DNA of 13,018 nucleotides from Desulfobulbaceae bacterium (GCA_023230525.1 JALNXE010000113.1:1-13018); one strand, 5' to 3'; positions 1-7,953 are shown, counted from the stretch's first letter. Numbers and translations: made by a program. The notes: a model not told the origin generated them from the letters alone.

Positions 1-1360
1 AAAAAATGACCAGGAGATAACTGAACAAAGCGCCGCCAAGCAGCAAATGAATAATCACAAAATTCTTCAGATCAACGAATCCCTCAAAAGGGCCGAGGCA
101 ATAACGCCATAAGATATAGCCCCCGGCAATGGCGCCGTTCATCATAAAAAAGGCCGACAGCACCTGCACCGGAAACACCGGGATGGAAAAGGAGAGCCTT
201 TCAAGGAAGTGCAGCCCGAACTGTCTGCCGATGGTTGGAATGAAATCACCGACGCCATCGGCAAAATGCGCCATCCGGTAAACAAGCTCGCCGGTGAAGG
301 CCATGGGGATCAGGATGGGCACCATGGGCGACAACTTGCCGACAATGGGGTCATTATCCACCACTCCGAAGAGTTTGCTCCCGAGTCTTATCACCAGCAG
401 AACAATGACAATGCAGATTCCCAGCAGGAGACTGAAAAGCAGCGGATCGGAGAGGGCGAAATAGTCGAGCGCCTGGTTGTAAACCGGTTTTTCCCGCATG
501 AAACGGGCAATCTGGGAACCGATAAGAAAAGGCACCGTGTAGGTACAGGTTTTGTATCTTCCGGCGTTGCGGATAAGTTCATTATAGGGATTGCGCAACA
601 GAAACTGAGGCGAGTCGCGGTCGCAGAGAGGAAGGCAATGGCCGCAGACGAGGCAATGCAGATTATTCTGGACGGAAACCGCGCCGAGATATACAGGGCA
701 GCCTCGCCTCGTATCCGACCCTTTTTTACAGGATACGCTTTTGCAGCCCCGGCATTTATCATGGTCAGCCCGGAACTCGGTAATGGAAATCGTCGCCGCC
801 GCTCCGCTGATCCGTCCCAGCGGGCAGAGATGGCGGCACCAGGACTGGCCCTGAAAAAGTATCGACATCACCGCCGCCCCGGAGACAATGGAAAGGACAA
901 GATAGGACGTGCCGGCCGGCCACTCGTTTAAGCCGGTAACCGTCTCAAACCAGATGATGAGGGCCAGCAGGAAAACCGCGATGTACACCCCGTATTTCTG
1001 CACGAATCTCGGGACCTTGAGAGAAAATGTCCAGCCCCTGCTCTGCAAAAAAACACCCAGCCCCGGAAACGGGCAAATGCCGCACCACATGCGGCCGACA
1101 AAAAACCAGGAAAGAACAATGCCGGGCCAGAGTATGCCCCAGGTCAAGAAAACCGCGATATTACGCCGCGCATCCTGGGGCCCGAAAAAACCGGAAATAA
1201 GCACCAGAACAAAAAGAATATCACCACCTGTACGTAGCAGGGCGTAATGGTGCCTTGCCGCCAGAAATCTTCTGAAGGCCGGGAAAATTCTAAATAGATC
1301 CAGCCGTTGCCCGTCATCAAAGGAAATGACGCTTTTAAGCGCCCGCGTCCACCAGGTCAC
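1..1360 (-). CDS. Membrane polyferredoxin, NapH/NosR-like 4Fe-4S protein (3' end outside window)
   Basis: The frame is open from a GTG at 1360 to the left edge (453 codons, no stop seen), so the C-terminus is missing. The GTG has AGGA 7 nt upstream; an in-frame TAG just inside the end of the protease gene rules out a much longer protein. Several hydrophobic segments suggest a polytopic membrane protein (about residues 46-60, 66-88, 124-138, 152-168, 308-325 and the C-terminal part). Two CxxxCP motifs follow membrane segments (C93/C96, as WCGICP, and C175/C179, as CRHLCP), as in NapH/NosR-type proteins. A soluble cysteine region follows: C203, C206, C211, C221-Pro, then C236, C239, C242, C246, enough for two 4Fe-4S clusters. 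The first group is CxxCx4Cx9CP rather than the textbook CxxCxxCxxxCP. Electron transfer across or along the inner membrane is inferred; partner and substrate are unknown. It lies 28 bp downstream of the protease gene and is probably in its operon. Confidence 0.85.
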   Translation of the reverse strand, partial: MTWWTRALKSVISFDDGQRLDLFRIFPAFRRFLAARHHYALLRTGGDILFVLVLISGFFGPQDARRNIAVFLTWGILWPGIVLSWFFVGRMWCGICPFPGLGVFLQSRGWTFSLKVPRFVQKYGVYIAVFLLALIIWFETVTGLNEWPAGTSYLVLSIVSGAAVMSILFQGQSWCRHLCPLGRISGAAATISITEFRADHDKCRGCKSVSCKKGSDTRRGCPVYLGAVSVQNNLHCLVCGHCLPLCDRDSPQFLLRNPYNELIRNAGRYKTCTYTVPFLIGSQIARFMREKPVYNQALDYFALSDPLLFSLLLGICIVIVLLVIRLGSKLFGVVDNDPIVGKLSPMVPILIPMAFTGELVYRMAHFADGVGDFIPTIGRQFGLHFLERLSFSIPVFPVQVLSAFFMMNGAIAGGYILWRYCLGPFEGFVDLKNFVIIHLLLGGALFSYLLVIF

Positions 1361-1388
1361 GCCCTTGTCCTGTTTCTCATAGAAGACC

Positions 1389-2498
1389 TTATCCTACCGC
1401 ATCCAGAATAACCTTGACCTGAAATTCCTTACCATCACGAATGACCTTCAAAGTCACCTCGTCTCCCACCTGGTAACGCCCCATTTCCTGGCGCAGATCA
1501 TCAAGACTTTTAATTGGTTTGCCGTTCAACCCGACGATGATATCCCCTAACAGGATATCTCCCCCGGTCTTTCTGACGCCGCGCAGGCCGGCCTTTTCCG
1601 CGGAACTGCCGCTCTCCACCTGCACAATCAGCACCCCTGCAACACCCAGACGCTCCATGAGCCTCTCATTGGCCACGGAGATGCCGAGTCCCGGCCTGAT
1701 CAGGCGGCCATGCTTGATAATCTCGGTTACCACCCGGTTTACTTCGTCGACCGGCACGGCAAAACCGATGCCGGCATTGACGCCATCCGGACTGTAGATG
1801 GCGGTGTTGACCCCGATGAGACGGCCGGCGCTGTCAAGCAGCGGTCCGCCGGAATTACCGGGATTAATGGCGGCATCCGTCTGGATGACATCATGGATGG
1901 TTGTGCCGGTGGTCGATTTTATTTCGCGCCCGAGAGCACTGACGATCCCTGAGGTGATGGTCTGGTCAAGACCGAAGGGATTACCTATGGCAAAAACCTT
2001 CTGCCCCACCAGCAGGTTGGCGGATTCTCCCACGGGAATCGGCCGTAAAATTTTCCCGGGGGCGGAAATCTTTAAAACCGCAATATCCTTGTCTGCCGAG
2101 GCTCCCACCAGCTCAGCCTTCCAGGTGCTGTTATCGGCCAGGGTGACCTGTACCTTGTTGGCATCCTCGATGACATGATAATTGGTGACAATCCGGCCCT
2201 CCGTATCCCAGATAAAACCGGAACCGGTACCCTTGGGAATCTCATAGATATTCAGGCTGAACAGATTACGCCGCAGTTCGATGCTGGTTATATAGACAAC
2301 CGAAGGGGAAGTTGCCTGGAAGAGTTCAATGGTGTTGCGCTCATCGGCGGCCAGGTCCCCCCTGGCGGTCACCGCGCGCGGCACGGCTTCGGGATTGACG
2401 ACAGCCGGGTTCACCCTGACAAAAAACCACCAGAACAGGGCAAGCCCTGCCAGAAAATAAATCACGGGAGGTGTTTTTCGAAAGAACATATTATACAT
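1389..2498 (-). CDS. Membrane-anchored HtrA/DegS-type serine protease with one PDZ domain
   Basis: The 369-residue protein starts with an uncleaved-looking membrane anchor (about residues 11-28), which should place the protease domain in the periplasm. The S1C trypsin-like domain (about 55-260) has the full catalytic triad: His108 (TNYHVIED), Asp138 (DKDIAVLK) and Ser216 in NPGNSGGPLLD. A single PDZ domain covers about 265-367. Anchor plus protease plus one PDZ is the DegS layout, in contrast to the two PDZ domains of DegP. By family knowledge it would sense or degrade misfolded envelope proteins. No sigma-E or RseA gene is visible nearby, so a DegS signalling role is not shown. The start ATG at 2498 has only a weak GGTGATGGG upstream, and an ATG three codons later is also possible. 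The polyferredoxin gene follows after 28 bp. Confidence 0.93.
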   Translation of the reverse strand: MYNMFFRKTPPVIYFLAGLALFWWFFVRVNPAVVNPEAVPRAVTARGDLAADERNTIELFQATSPSVVYITSIELRRNLFSLNIYEIPKGTGSGFIWDTEGRIVTNYHVIEDANKVQVTLADNSTWKAELVGASADKDIAVLKISAPGKILRPIPVGESANLLVGQKVFAIGNPFGLDQTITSGIVSALGREIKSTTGTTIHDVIQTDAAINPGNSGGPLLDSAGRLIGVNTAIYSPDGVNAGIGFAVPVDEVNRVVTEIIKHGRLIRPGLGISVANERLMERLGVAGVLIVQVESGSSAEKAGLRGVRKTGGDILLGDIIVGLNGKPIKSLDDLRQEMGRYQVGDEVTLKVIRDGKEFQVKVILDAVG

Positions 2499-2512
2499 AA
2501 CCCATCACCAGT

Positions 2513-2707
2513 TCAGATTCCAGGAAAGAGCCTTGCAAGTGAAAAATAAGCAGTAACACCGACAATATCAATGCAGGTGGTGACAAAAGGGCCGGTGGCG
2601 GCAGCGGCGTCAACATGGTCTTTTTTGCATGTTGCTTTCATGAAACCTGAGCCGAATACGCCGATGGTAAAAAGGACATACGGCAACGCGTTTTGCCAAA
2701 AGTGCAA
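2513..2707 (-). pseudogene. Decayed C-terminal remnant of an MgtE-like magnesium transporter
   Basis: Only about 64 codons read in frame, from a TTG with no convincing ribosome site. They encode a hydrophobic stretch, then TGPFVTTCIDIVG and TAYFSLARLF. This matches the end of MgtE transporters, where SGPFVTT..D..G starts the last membrane helix and its Asp helps line the ion pore; that Asp (residue 47 here) is kept. The family is normally about 310-450 residues with several membrane helices and usually an N-terminal and CBS domain, so nearly all the gene is missing. A TGA lies just upstream in the same frame. Hydrophobic codons continue in a shifted frame for about 15 residues (ending FFALIIS), as expected of a frameshifted relic. 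The region upstream of the ORF is very AT-rich. It sits between the FliF-tail-like gene and the protease gene on the same strand. Confidence 0.6.
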
Positions 2708-2775
2708 TACAATAACTGATAATCAAAGCAAAAAATATAAATTTATTTATCGCGGCACGTCAATGGCAAAGTCAC

Positions 2776-3153
2776 TTAATGCTGGTCCTTCCTGAGCCAT
2801 TGCTTGACAAGATTGCCGGCCTTTTCAGGATCACTCTCAGCCAGTTTGCTCATGAGCTGCTGTTCATCTCCGCGGTCAGGCAGCGACGAGCCGGCTGCTT
2901 CGGAATCTTCCGCCCCACCCGGTTCAGGCCAGGCCGCATCAGACTTCGGGTTAATTTCCTTCTTCTTCTCAGCTTCCTGCAAAATCTTGAGAGCATTTAT
3001 CCTGTTCCAATTGAAAAGATAGGAAAAAAAAGGGCGCACCACAAAAAAAAGAAACAGAACAAGCAGAACAAAATAGGCCAGCGGCAGGGCGAGCCACTCG
3101 GCAAACCGGGCTATTGTTTCGTATTTTTCCATATGGGAAAGTAAATTTTGCAT
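2776..3153 (-). CDS. Small membrane protein with FliF-like C-terminal FliG-binding tail
   Basis: A 125-residue protein with one strong membrane segment (about residues 22-46), followed by RPFFSYLF, a charged linker rich in Lys, Glu and Ser, and the tail SDPEKAGNLVKQWL. That tail closely resembles the extreme C-terminus of the flagellar M-ring protein FliF (consensus DP..va.viRqWl), which binds the rotor protein FliG. The segment before it resembles FliF's second membrane helix. The large periplasmic ring domains of FliF (about 400 residues) are absent, and no flagellar genes are visible nearby. It could be a standalone FliG-binding or membrane protein, or a fliF relic; a clean frame and a good promoter favour a working gene. 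The start is uncertain: neither ATG 3153 nor ATG 3132 has a clear Shine-Dalgarno sequence. No function is established. Confidence 0.7.
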   Translation of the reverse strand: MQNLLSHMEKYETIARFAEWLALPLAYFVLLVLFLFFVVRPFFSYLFNWNRINALKILQEAEKKKEINPKSDAAWPEPGGAEDSEAAGSSLPDRGDEQQLMSKLAESDPEKAGNLVKQWLRKDQH

Positions 3154-3181
3154 TTTTTATAAGGAGATACCCTGCAGGTAT

Positions 3182-3209
3182 ATTATAGTGTTTCTGCTAT
3201 GAGTTTCAA
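3182..3209 (-). promoter_or_regulatory. Sigma70-type promoter for the FliF-tail-like gene
   Basis: On the minus strand, TTGAAA (3209-3204) and a perfect TATAAT (3187-3182) are separated by 16 bp. Transcription would begin near 3175, giving a leader of about 20 nt before ATG 3153. It lies in the 133-bp gap between the divergent FliF-tail-like and GGDEF-PilZ genes. I saw no equally good promoter facing the GGDEF gene. Confidence 0.55.
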
Positions 3210-3286
3210 GCTTGTCATGCTGTCGCTAAAAAAACCACCAACTCGTTTTTACGCAGACTCGCGGGTCAACATGAAAGGTTTCGTTT

Positions 3287-4459
3287 ATGCAAGTCATACG
3301 CAATAAAATACTGCAGTGCCTTTACGATTACTCAAACAATGACGAAAAGCTCATAGCCGTGCTTGGTGACGTTGCAGCCGAGTTCGGCCCGCAGGCTTTT
3401 CCGGTGATCTTTCACGTGCTGACCCATCTGGACCTGAGCCAGCCGGAAGCGCAGGAGTTCTGGCAGGAGATCTGCCTGCATCGCCGGGAGATGAGTAACC
3501 AGCTCGGCCACAATGTCAATCTGCGCACCGCCATCTGCGACTATTTCTGCTCTATTCATAAATCCCTGCAAAACCCCAAGGTGGTTGAAATTCATGTTTT
3601 TGAAAACACGATCAATACCGCTAAATACGATAGATTGACCGGGCTTTACAACCGCGCCTATTTTGATGAGTCCCTGATCAGGGAAGTTGCCCGGGCCAAG
3701 AGATATAACACGGAGCTTTCGGTTCTGTTTCTGGATATCGACAATTTCAAGGCTGTCAATGACAACCATGGCCATCTTGCCGGAGATTCGGTTTTAAAGG
3801 ATCTGTCCCAGGCCATCATGGGTGAAATCCGCGCAGAAGATATCGCCTCCCGCTATGGCGGCGAAGAAATCGTCATTATCCTGCCGGAAACGAAAAAGGC
3901 GACCGGGCTTATCCTGGCGGAAAGGATCAGGGAACTCATTGCCAATCTCTCCCTGCAGTATGAGGGCAAAAATATCCCGCTGACCGTCAGCGGCGGCCTG
4001 GCCAATTTCCCCATTGACAGCTGTGACGCCATGGAGCTGGTCGGGTTTGCCGACATGGCTCTCCTCAAGGCCAAAGCACTGGGGAAAAATAATATCCAGG
4101 CTTACTCGACCAATAAACGGCGCTATGTCAGGATTGATTTTTCCCCGAAAATCCTGGTCAGAAAAATCAGCATTGACGAGTCAGCCGAATCGTTTACGGC
4201 ACATGCGAAAAATCTGAGCCTGACAGGTATCCTCTTCAGAAGCGACTCCCCCTGTTTTGCCGTGGGCAACAAAATCCAGCTGCAGATACCTTTTGAGGAT
4301 TTCAACGTATCGGTGCTGCTGCTCGGCACCGTGGTACGCATTGAACTCGCAGGCACGGACCAGTATGAAATCGGGGTTGCCTTTCTGGAGATGGACCATA
4401 CCCCTAAAAATGAGATTTCCCAATATCTCCTCAAAAAACTCGGCCAGAAAATCATGTAA
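3287..4459 (+). CDS. GGDEF-PilZ diguanylate cyclase
   Basis: The 390-residue soluble protein has three parts. Residues 1-112 are a helical N-terminal region that I cannot assign to a named domain. Residues 113-272 are a GGDEF domain with the start motif DRLTGLYNRAYFD, metal-binding FLDIDNFK (Asp150) and the active-site signature RYGGEEI (191-195). An RAED motif (182-185) sits five residues before it, which is the RxxD inhibitory site for product feedback. Residues 277-375 are a PilZ domain with RRYVR (RxxxR, 278-282) and NLSLTG (NxSxxG, 309-314), the two c-di-GMP-binding motifs. It should therefore make c-di-GMP from two GTP and also bind it through PilZ. No membrane segment is seen. AAGG lies 8 nt before the ATG. 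The BrkB-family gene follows closely on the same strand. Confidence 0.93.
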   Translation: MQVIRNKILQCLYDYSNNDEKLIAVLGDVAAEFGPQAFPVIFHVLTHLDLSQPEAQEFWQEICLHRREMSNQLGHNVNLRTAICDYFCSIHKSLQNPKVVEIHVFENTINTAKYDRLTGLYNRAYFDESLIREVARAKRYNTELSVLFLDIDNFKAVNDNHGHLAGDSVLKDLSQAIMGEIRAEDIASRYGGEEIVIILPETKKATGLILAERIRELIANLSLQYEGKNIPLTVSGGLANFPIDSCDAMELVGFADMALLKAKALGKNNIQAYSTNKRRYVRIDFSPKILVRKISIDESAESFTAHAKNLSLTGILFRSDSPCFAVGNKIQLQIPFEDFNVSVLLLGTVVRIELAGTDQYEIGVAFLEMDHTPKNEISQYLLKKLGQKIM

Positions 4460-4508
4460 CTGAAATTGAGTCAATCTGAGGAATTCCACCAAGGTGAGGC
4501 CCCATCCC

Positions 4509-5831
4509 ATGAAACCGGTAATGAAAAGCTTTTTGCAAATTAACCCGGAGAACGGCTCGATCTGGAGTCTGCGGGAAACCGGGCTGCCACCGGTAAAACG
4601 GCTTATGCTGCGGCTGACCAAAATCTGCCTCATTGTTGCCCGCGCCCCCTTCAACCAACATCTGGTCAACCATGCCTCCGCCCTTTCCTTTACCTTTCTG
4701 CTCTCGCTGATTCCCTTGCTGGCCATGGTTTTTTCCATTGCCAAGGGCTTCGGCATCCAGGATAAAATCGAACCGTTGTTGCTGGAGAAGGCCGTGGGCG
4801 GTGAAATCGCCTCGGACCTGGCTCCAAAAATCATCGAATATGTCAATAATACGAATGTGACCGCCCTCGGCTCCATCGGACTATTATTTATTGCCTATAC
4901 GGCAATCTCCATGCTTGGTCAGATTGAAAACTCGTTCAATCAGATCTGGAGCATAAAAAAACCGCGCACCTTCATCAGAAAATCAAGCGACTACCTGGCC
5001 ATCCTCATTATCGGTCCGCTGCTGCTCGCGGTAACCCTGGGTCTTTCCACCACCATGCGCAGTCATGCCTTTACCCAGAAACTGCTGGAGATCGGTCTTT
5101 TTGCCGGGGCCATGAAACTCTTTTTCCTCAGCCTTCCCTGGATATCAAGCATACTCATTCTGACCCTGCTCTTTGTTATCATCCCGAACACCACCGTGCG
5201 TTTCTTGCCTGCCCTGCTGGCCGGCACCATCACCGGCTGCCTCTGGCAGCTGACCCAGATCATCTTTATTAAATTTCAGATCGGGGTGGCCAAATACAAT
5301 GCCATTTACGGCACCTTCGCCTCGGTGCCGATTTTCATGATCTGGCTGCAGACCACCTGGATTCTCGTGCTGTCCGGCGCGGTCATCAATTTCGCCTGCC
5401 AGAACGCCGGCAAATTTCACCCCCTTGAATTTGAAAAGAACCTTAACTTTGCCAGTAAGGAAAAAATAAGCCTGGCAGTGCTGCTGACCATCTGCCTGGC
5501 TTTCGACAGGGGCAAGGGCCCATCCGGCCCGGCAACCATCAGCGACCGGCTGGGCCTGTCCGAAAGCTTTGTCAGAAACGCCCTCGCCCGCCTGCTGGAG
5601 ACAGGAAAAATCCTGCCGGTCAGCAGTGAGGAAAACGATCTTTTTGTCCCGGCAAAACCGACCGCTGAGCTGAAAATTGCTAATTTTTTCAAGGATATCG
5701 AGGGAGAGCAGGCCGACAAGCTCGAGTTTAAGGATGCAGAAATCAATGGTACCATTGCTAAAATTCTCGATCTCCGCCAACAGGCCCTGGAGATGAATTT
5801 TGAGAACAAAGGCATGACCCCGCTGGCATAA
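4509..5831 (+). CDS. YihY/BrkB-family inner-membrane protein with C-terminal winged-helix region
   Basis: From ATG 4509 the protein is 440 residues. About residues 35-300 form the YihY/BrkB (UPF0761) membrane domain with around six helices and the family's typical stretches: NHASALSFTFLLSLIPL near the first helix, the IENSFNQIW region (139-147), and NAIYGTFASVPIFMIWLQ (264-281) near the end. Residues about 318-395 are soluble and contain a helix-turn-helix-like segment (SDRLGLSESFVRNALARL), suggesting a winged-helix fold. Family members were once called RNase BN, which was a mis-assignment, and their function is not settled. I prefer ATG 4509, with AAGGTGAGG upstream; a GTG at 4494 would add five residues. 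It lies about 50 bp after the GGDEF-PilZ gene and may be co-transcribed with it. The C-terminal region might sense or bind something, but this is inference. Confidence 0.9.
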   Translation: MKPVMKSFLQINPENGSIWSLRETGLPPVKRLMLRLTKICLIVARAPFNQHLVNHASALSFTFLLSLIPLLAMVFSIAKGFGIQDKIEPLLLEKAVGGEIASDLAPKIIEYVNNTNVTALGSIGLLFIAYTAISMLGQIENSFNQIWSIKKPRTFIRKSSDYLAILIIGPLLLAVTLGLSTTMRSHAFTQKLLEIGLFAGAMKLFFLSLPWISSILILTLLFVIIPNTTVRFLPALLAGTITGCLWQLTQIIFIKFQIGVAKYNAIYGTFASVPIFMIWLQTTWILVLSGAVINFACQNAGKFHPLEFEKNLNFASKEKISLAVLLTICLAFDRGKGPSGPATISDRLGLSESFVRNALARLLETGKILPVSSEENDLFVPAKPTAELKIANFFKDIEGEQADKLEFKDAEINGTIAKILDLRQQALEMNFENKGMTPLA

Positions 5832-5875
5832 AATTTCCTCTTCAGGCAGACGCCCCCCTTCAGGCCCTTGACAAA

Positions 5876-5903
5876 AAAAACGACCCTGAAAAGGGTCGTT
5901 TTT
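5876..5903. terminator. Bidirectional rho-independent terminator between convergent genes
   Basis: The stem ACGACCC/GGGTCGT has a six-base loop (TGAAAA). It is preceded by a run of A and followed by a run of T, so it can end transcription in both directions. It lies between the ends of the BrkB-family gene (5831) and typA (5930). Confidence 0.9.
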
Positions 5904-5929
5904 GGGTCAGAGATCAAGCTTCCTGGATC

Positions 5930-7720
5930 TTACGGCTTAAAGTTGCCATTTTTGCGTTTCCGCAGCCGGATGGAAGCGGGAGTCACCTCAACCAGCTCGT
6001 CATCGTTGATATAGGCGATACAGTCTTCCAGGCTCATCTGCCTTGGCGGGGTGAGAATGACCGCCTCATCGGAGCCCGAGGCGCGCATGTTGGTGAGCTT
6101 CTTACCCTTGGCCGGGTTGACCACCATATCCGCGGGCCGGGTATTTTCGCCGATAATCTGGCCTTCATAGACATCAATGCCGGGGCCGAGGAAAATCCGT
6201 CCCCTTTCCTGCAGATTGAAAAGCGCATAGGCCACCGTGGTGCTTGTCTCCTTGACGATCAGCACGCCGTTGACCCGGTTGGTGATATCGCCGGCGTAGG
6301 GACCGTATTCGGCAAAGACATAGTTCATGATGCCCATGCCCTTGGTATCGGTCATGAACTGGGAACGGAAGCCAAGCAGACCCCGGGTGGGGATTTTGTA
6401 AATCAGCTTGGCCATATTGTTCTGATTGTGCATTTCCAGCATCTGGCCCTTGAGTTTGCCCAGTTTCTCGATCACCACCCCCTGGTACTGCTCATCCACA
6501 TCAATGGTCAGCTCCTCATAGGGCTCGAGCTGTTTGCCGTTTTCCTCCTTCATGATGACCTGGGGCCTGGTGACCTGGAACTCGTAGCCTTCCCGCCGCA
6601 TTTTCTCAATGAGGATGGAAAGATGCAGCTCGCCCCGGCCGGAAACCTTGTAACCGACGCCTTCGGTTAAGGGCTCCACGTGCAGGGCCACATCGGCCAG
6701 GGTTTCCCGGGCCAGGCGTTCCTCAATATGCCTGGAGGTGACAAATTTCCCTTCCCGCCCGGCAAAAGGGGAATCATTGGGCACAAAGTTCATGGACAGG
6801 GTGGGCGGATCAATCTCAATCAGCGGCAGAGGCCGCGGATCAAGAGGGTCGGTAAAGGTGACGCCCACGGTCACGTCGTCCATGCCTGCCACGGCCACGA
6901 TTTCACCGGTGGTGGCCTCGGTAACGGGGATTTTTTCATTGGCCTCGAAACGGAAAATCTTGGAGATCCGGATGGGGGAAATGGAGCCGTCCCGCCGGGC
7001 CACGGCAATATCCCTGTTGATCTTCAGGGTGCCGTTCACCACCTTGCCGATGCCGAGCCTGCCCAGATAGGGCGAGTAGTCGATGGTATTGACCTGCATC
7101 TGCAGCGGGGCATCAATACTGCCGGAGGGAGCCGGGATGGCGGAAACGATCATCTCGGAAATGGGATCCATGTTGCTGTTTTTTTCATCAAGGGTGCGCA
7201 GCGCATAGCCCTGCTTGGCCGAGGCATAGACCACGGGGAACTCAAGCAGTTCATCCGGGGCATTGAGCTTGACAAAAAGGTCAAAAACCTGGTCAACGGC
7301 CCAGTCACAACGGGCTGCCGGCTTGTCGATCTTATTGATGACCACGATAATCGGCAGAGAATTGGCCAGCGCCTTTTTCAGCACGAAATAGGTCTGGGGC
7401 ATGGGGCCTTCCTGGGCATCCACCAGCAGCAGACAGCCGTCCGCCATGCGCAGCACCCGCTCAACCTGGCCGCCGAAGTCGGCATGGCCCGGGGTGTCGA
7501 TAATATTAATCCAGTAATCCTTAAAGTTATATGACCCATTCTTGGAGGAGATGGTGATGCCTCTTTCCTTCTCCAGATCCATGGAATCCATGAGACGTTC
7601 GGTAACCGCCTGGTTTGAACGGAACATGCCGCTCTGTCTGAAAAGTTGATCCACCAGGGTTGTCTTGCCATGATCAACATGGGCGATAATTGCTACATTC
7701 CTTATTTTTGACTGATCCAT
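5930..7720 (-). CDS. typA: Ribosome-associated translational GTPase TypA/BipA
   Basis: The 596-residue protein matches the roughly 600-residue TypA/BipA family over its full length. The GTPase domain has G1 AHVDHGKT (13-20), switch I with KERGITIS (51-58), G3 DTPGH (75-79), G4 NKID (129-132) and G5 SAK (167-169). EF-G-like domains follow, with the BipA hallmarks GRGELHLSILIEKMRREGYE and PTRGLLGFRSQF, and then the specific C-terminal domain. TypA binds the 70S ribosome and is linked to ribosome assembly and growth at low temperature or under stress. ATG 7720 gives the usual start close to IRNVAIIAHVDHGK. A TTG at 7735 with AAGGA upstream would add five residues and cannot be excluded. The gene seems to be a single unit, ending at the shared terminator. 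Confidence 0.97.
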   Translation of the reverse strand: MDQSKIRNVAIIAHVDHGKTTLVDQLFRQSGMFRSNQAVTERLMDSMDLEKERGITISSKNGSYNFKDYWINIIDTPGHADFGGQVERVLRMADGCLLLVDAQEGPMPQTYFVLKKALANSLPIIVVINKIDKPAARCDWAVDQVFDLFVKLNAPDELLEFPVVYASAKQGYALRTLDEKNSNMDPISEMIVSAIPAPSGSIDAPLQMQVNTIDYSPYLGRLGIGKVVNGTLKINRDIAVARRDGSISPIRISKIFRFEANEKIPVTEATTGEIVAVAGMDDVTVGVTFTDPLDPRPLPLIEIDPPTLSMNFVPNDSPFAGREGKFVTSRHIEERLARETLADVALHVEPLTEGVGYKVSGRGELHLSILIEKMRREGYEFQVTRPQVIMKEENGKQLEPYEELTIDVDEQYQGVVIEKLGKLKGQMLEMHNQNNMAKLIYKIPTRGLLGFRSQFMTDTKGMGIMNYVFAEYGPYAGDITNRVNGVLIVKETSTTVAYALFNLQERGRIFLGPGIDVYEGQIIGENTRPADMVVNPAKGKKLTNMRASGSDEAVILTPPRQMSLEDCIAYINDDELVEVTPASIRLRKRKNGNFKP

Positions 7721-7800
7721 ATCCTCGTTACTCAAATGTCCTTATGGCCGATCCCGGCAGAGACGAAACTGTCCCCGGAAAATCCACCAAAAAATTTGAT

Positions 7801-7829
7801 ATATTAAATCACATTTGCTCTTAAAACAA
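7801..7829 (-). promoter_or_regulatory. Possible promoter for typA
   Basis: On the minus strand, TTGTTT (7829-7824) and TAATAT (7806-7801) are 17 bp apart, about 80 bp upstream of the typA start. Spacing is ideal, but each box is only a partial match to the sigma70 consensus. Confidence 0.3.
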
Positions 7830-7890
7830 GATAAAAAAGTCTTGCCGGCAACAGGAGCAGCGAGTTATTTTCCTGTAACTGCATATTTTC

Positions 7891-7921
7891 TTGACATACT
7901 ACTCAAAGTAATTGCTATAAT
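7891..7921 (+). promoter_or_regulatory. Sigma70-type promoter with extended -10 for the HD-GYP gene
   Basis: A perfect TTGACA (7891-7896) and a perfect TATAAT (7916-7921) are 19 bp apart. The long spacer is offset by a TG one base upstream of the -10 box (TGCTATAAT), the extended -10 motif. The HD-GYP start codon follows about 30 bp downstream, so the leader would be short, with GAGGTG as its ribosome site. Confidence 0.6.
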
Positions 7922-7953
7922 TTGGATAACAATTTGACGATGAGGTGAACCAG

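Noticed and set aside
209..931. A 240-codon open frame on the plus strand at the left edge
   Set aside because: The minus-strand frame there encodes membrane helices and ordered cysteine motifs of a polyferredoxin and is open to the edge, so this is its shadow.
6680..7534. A 284-codon open frame on the plus strand opposite typA
   Set aside because: typA is certain on the minus strand. The translated shadow is rich in Gly and His with no domain, typical of antisense reading.
7924..7935. GGATAACAATTT, identical to part of the lac operator, just after the HD-GYP promoter
   Set aside because: Only one half matches and there is no inverted partner or LacI-type gene in view. A 12-base AT-rich match can be chance.
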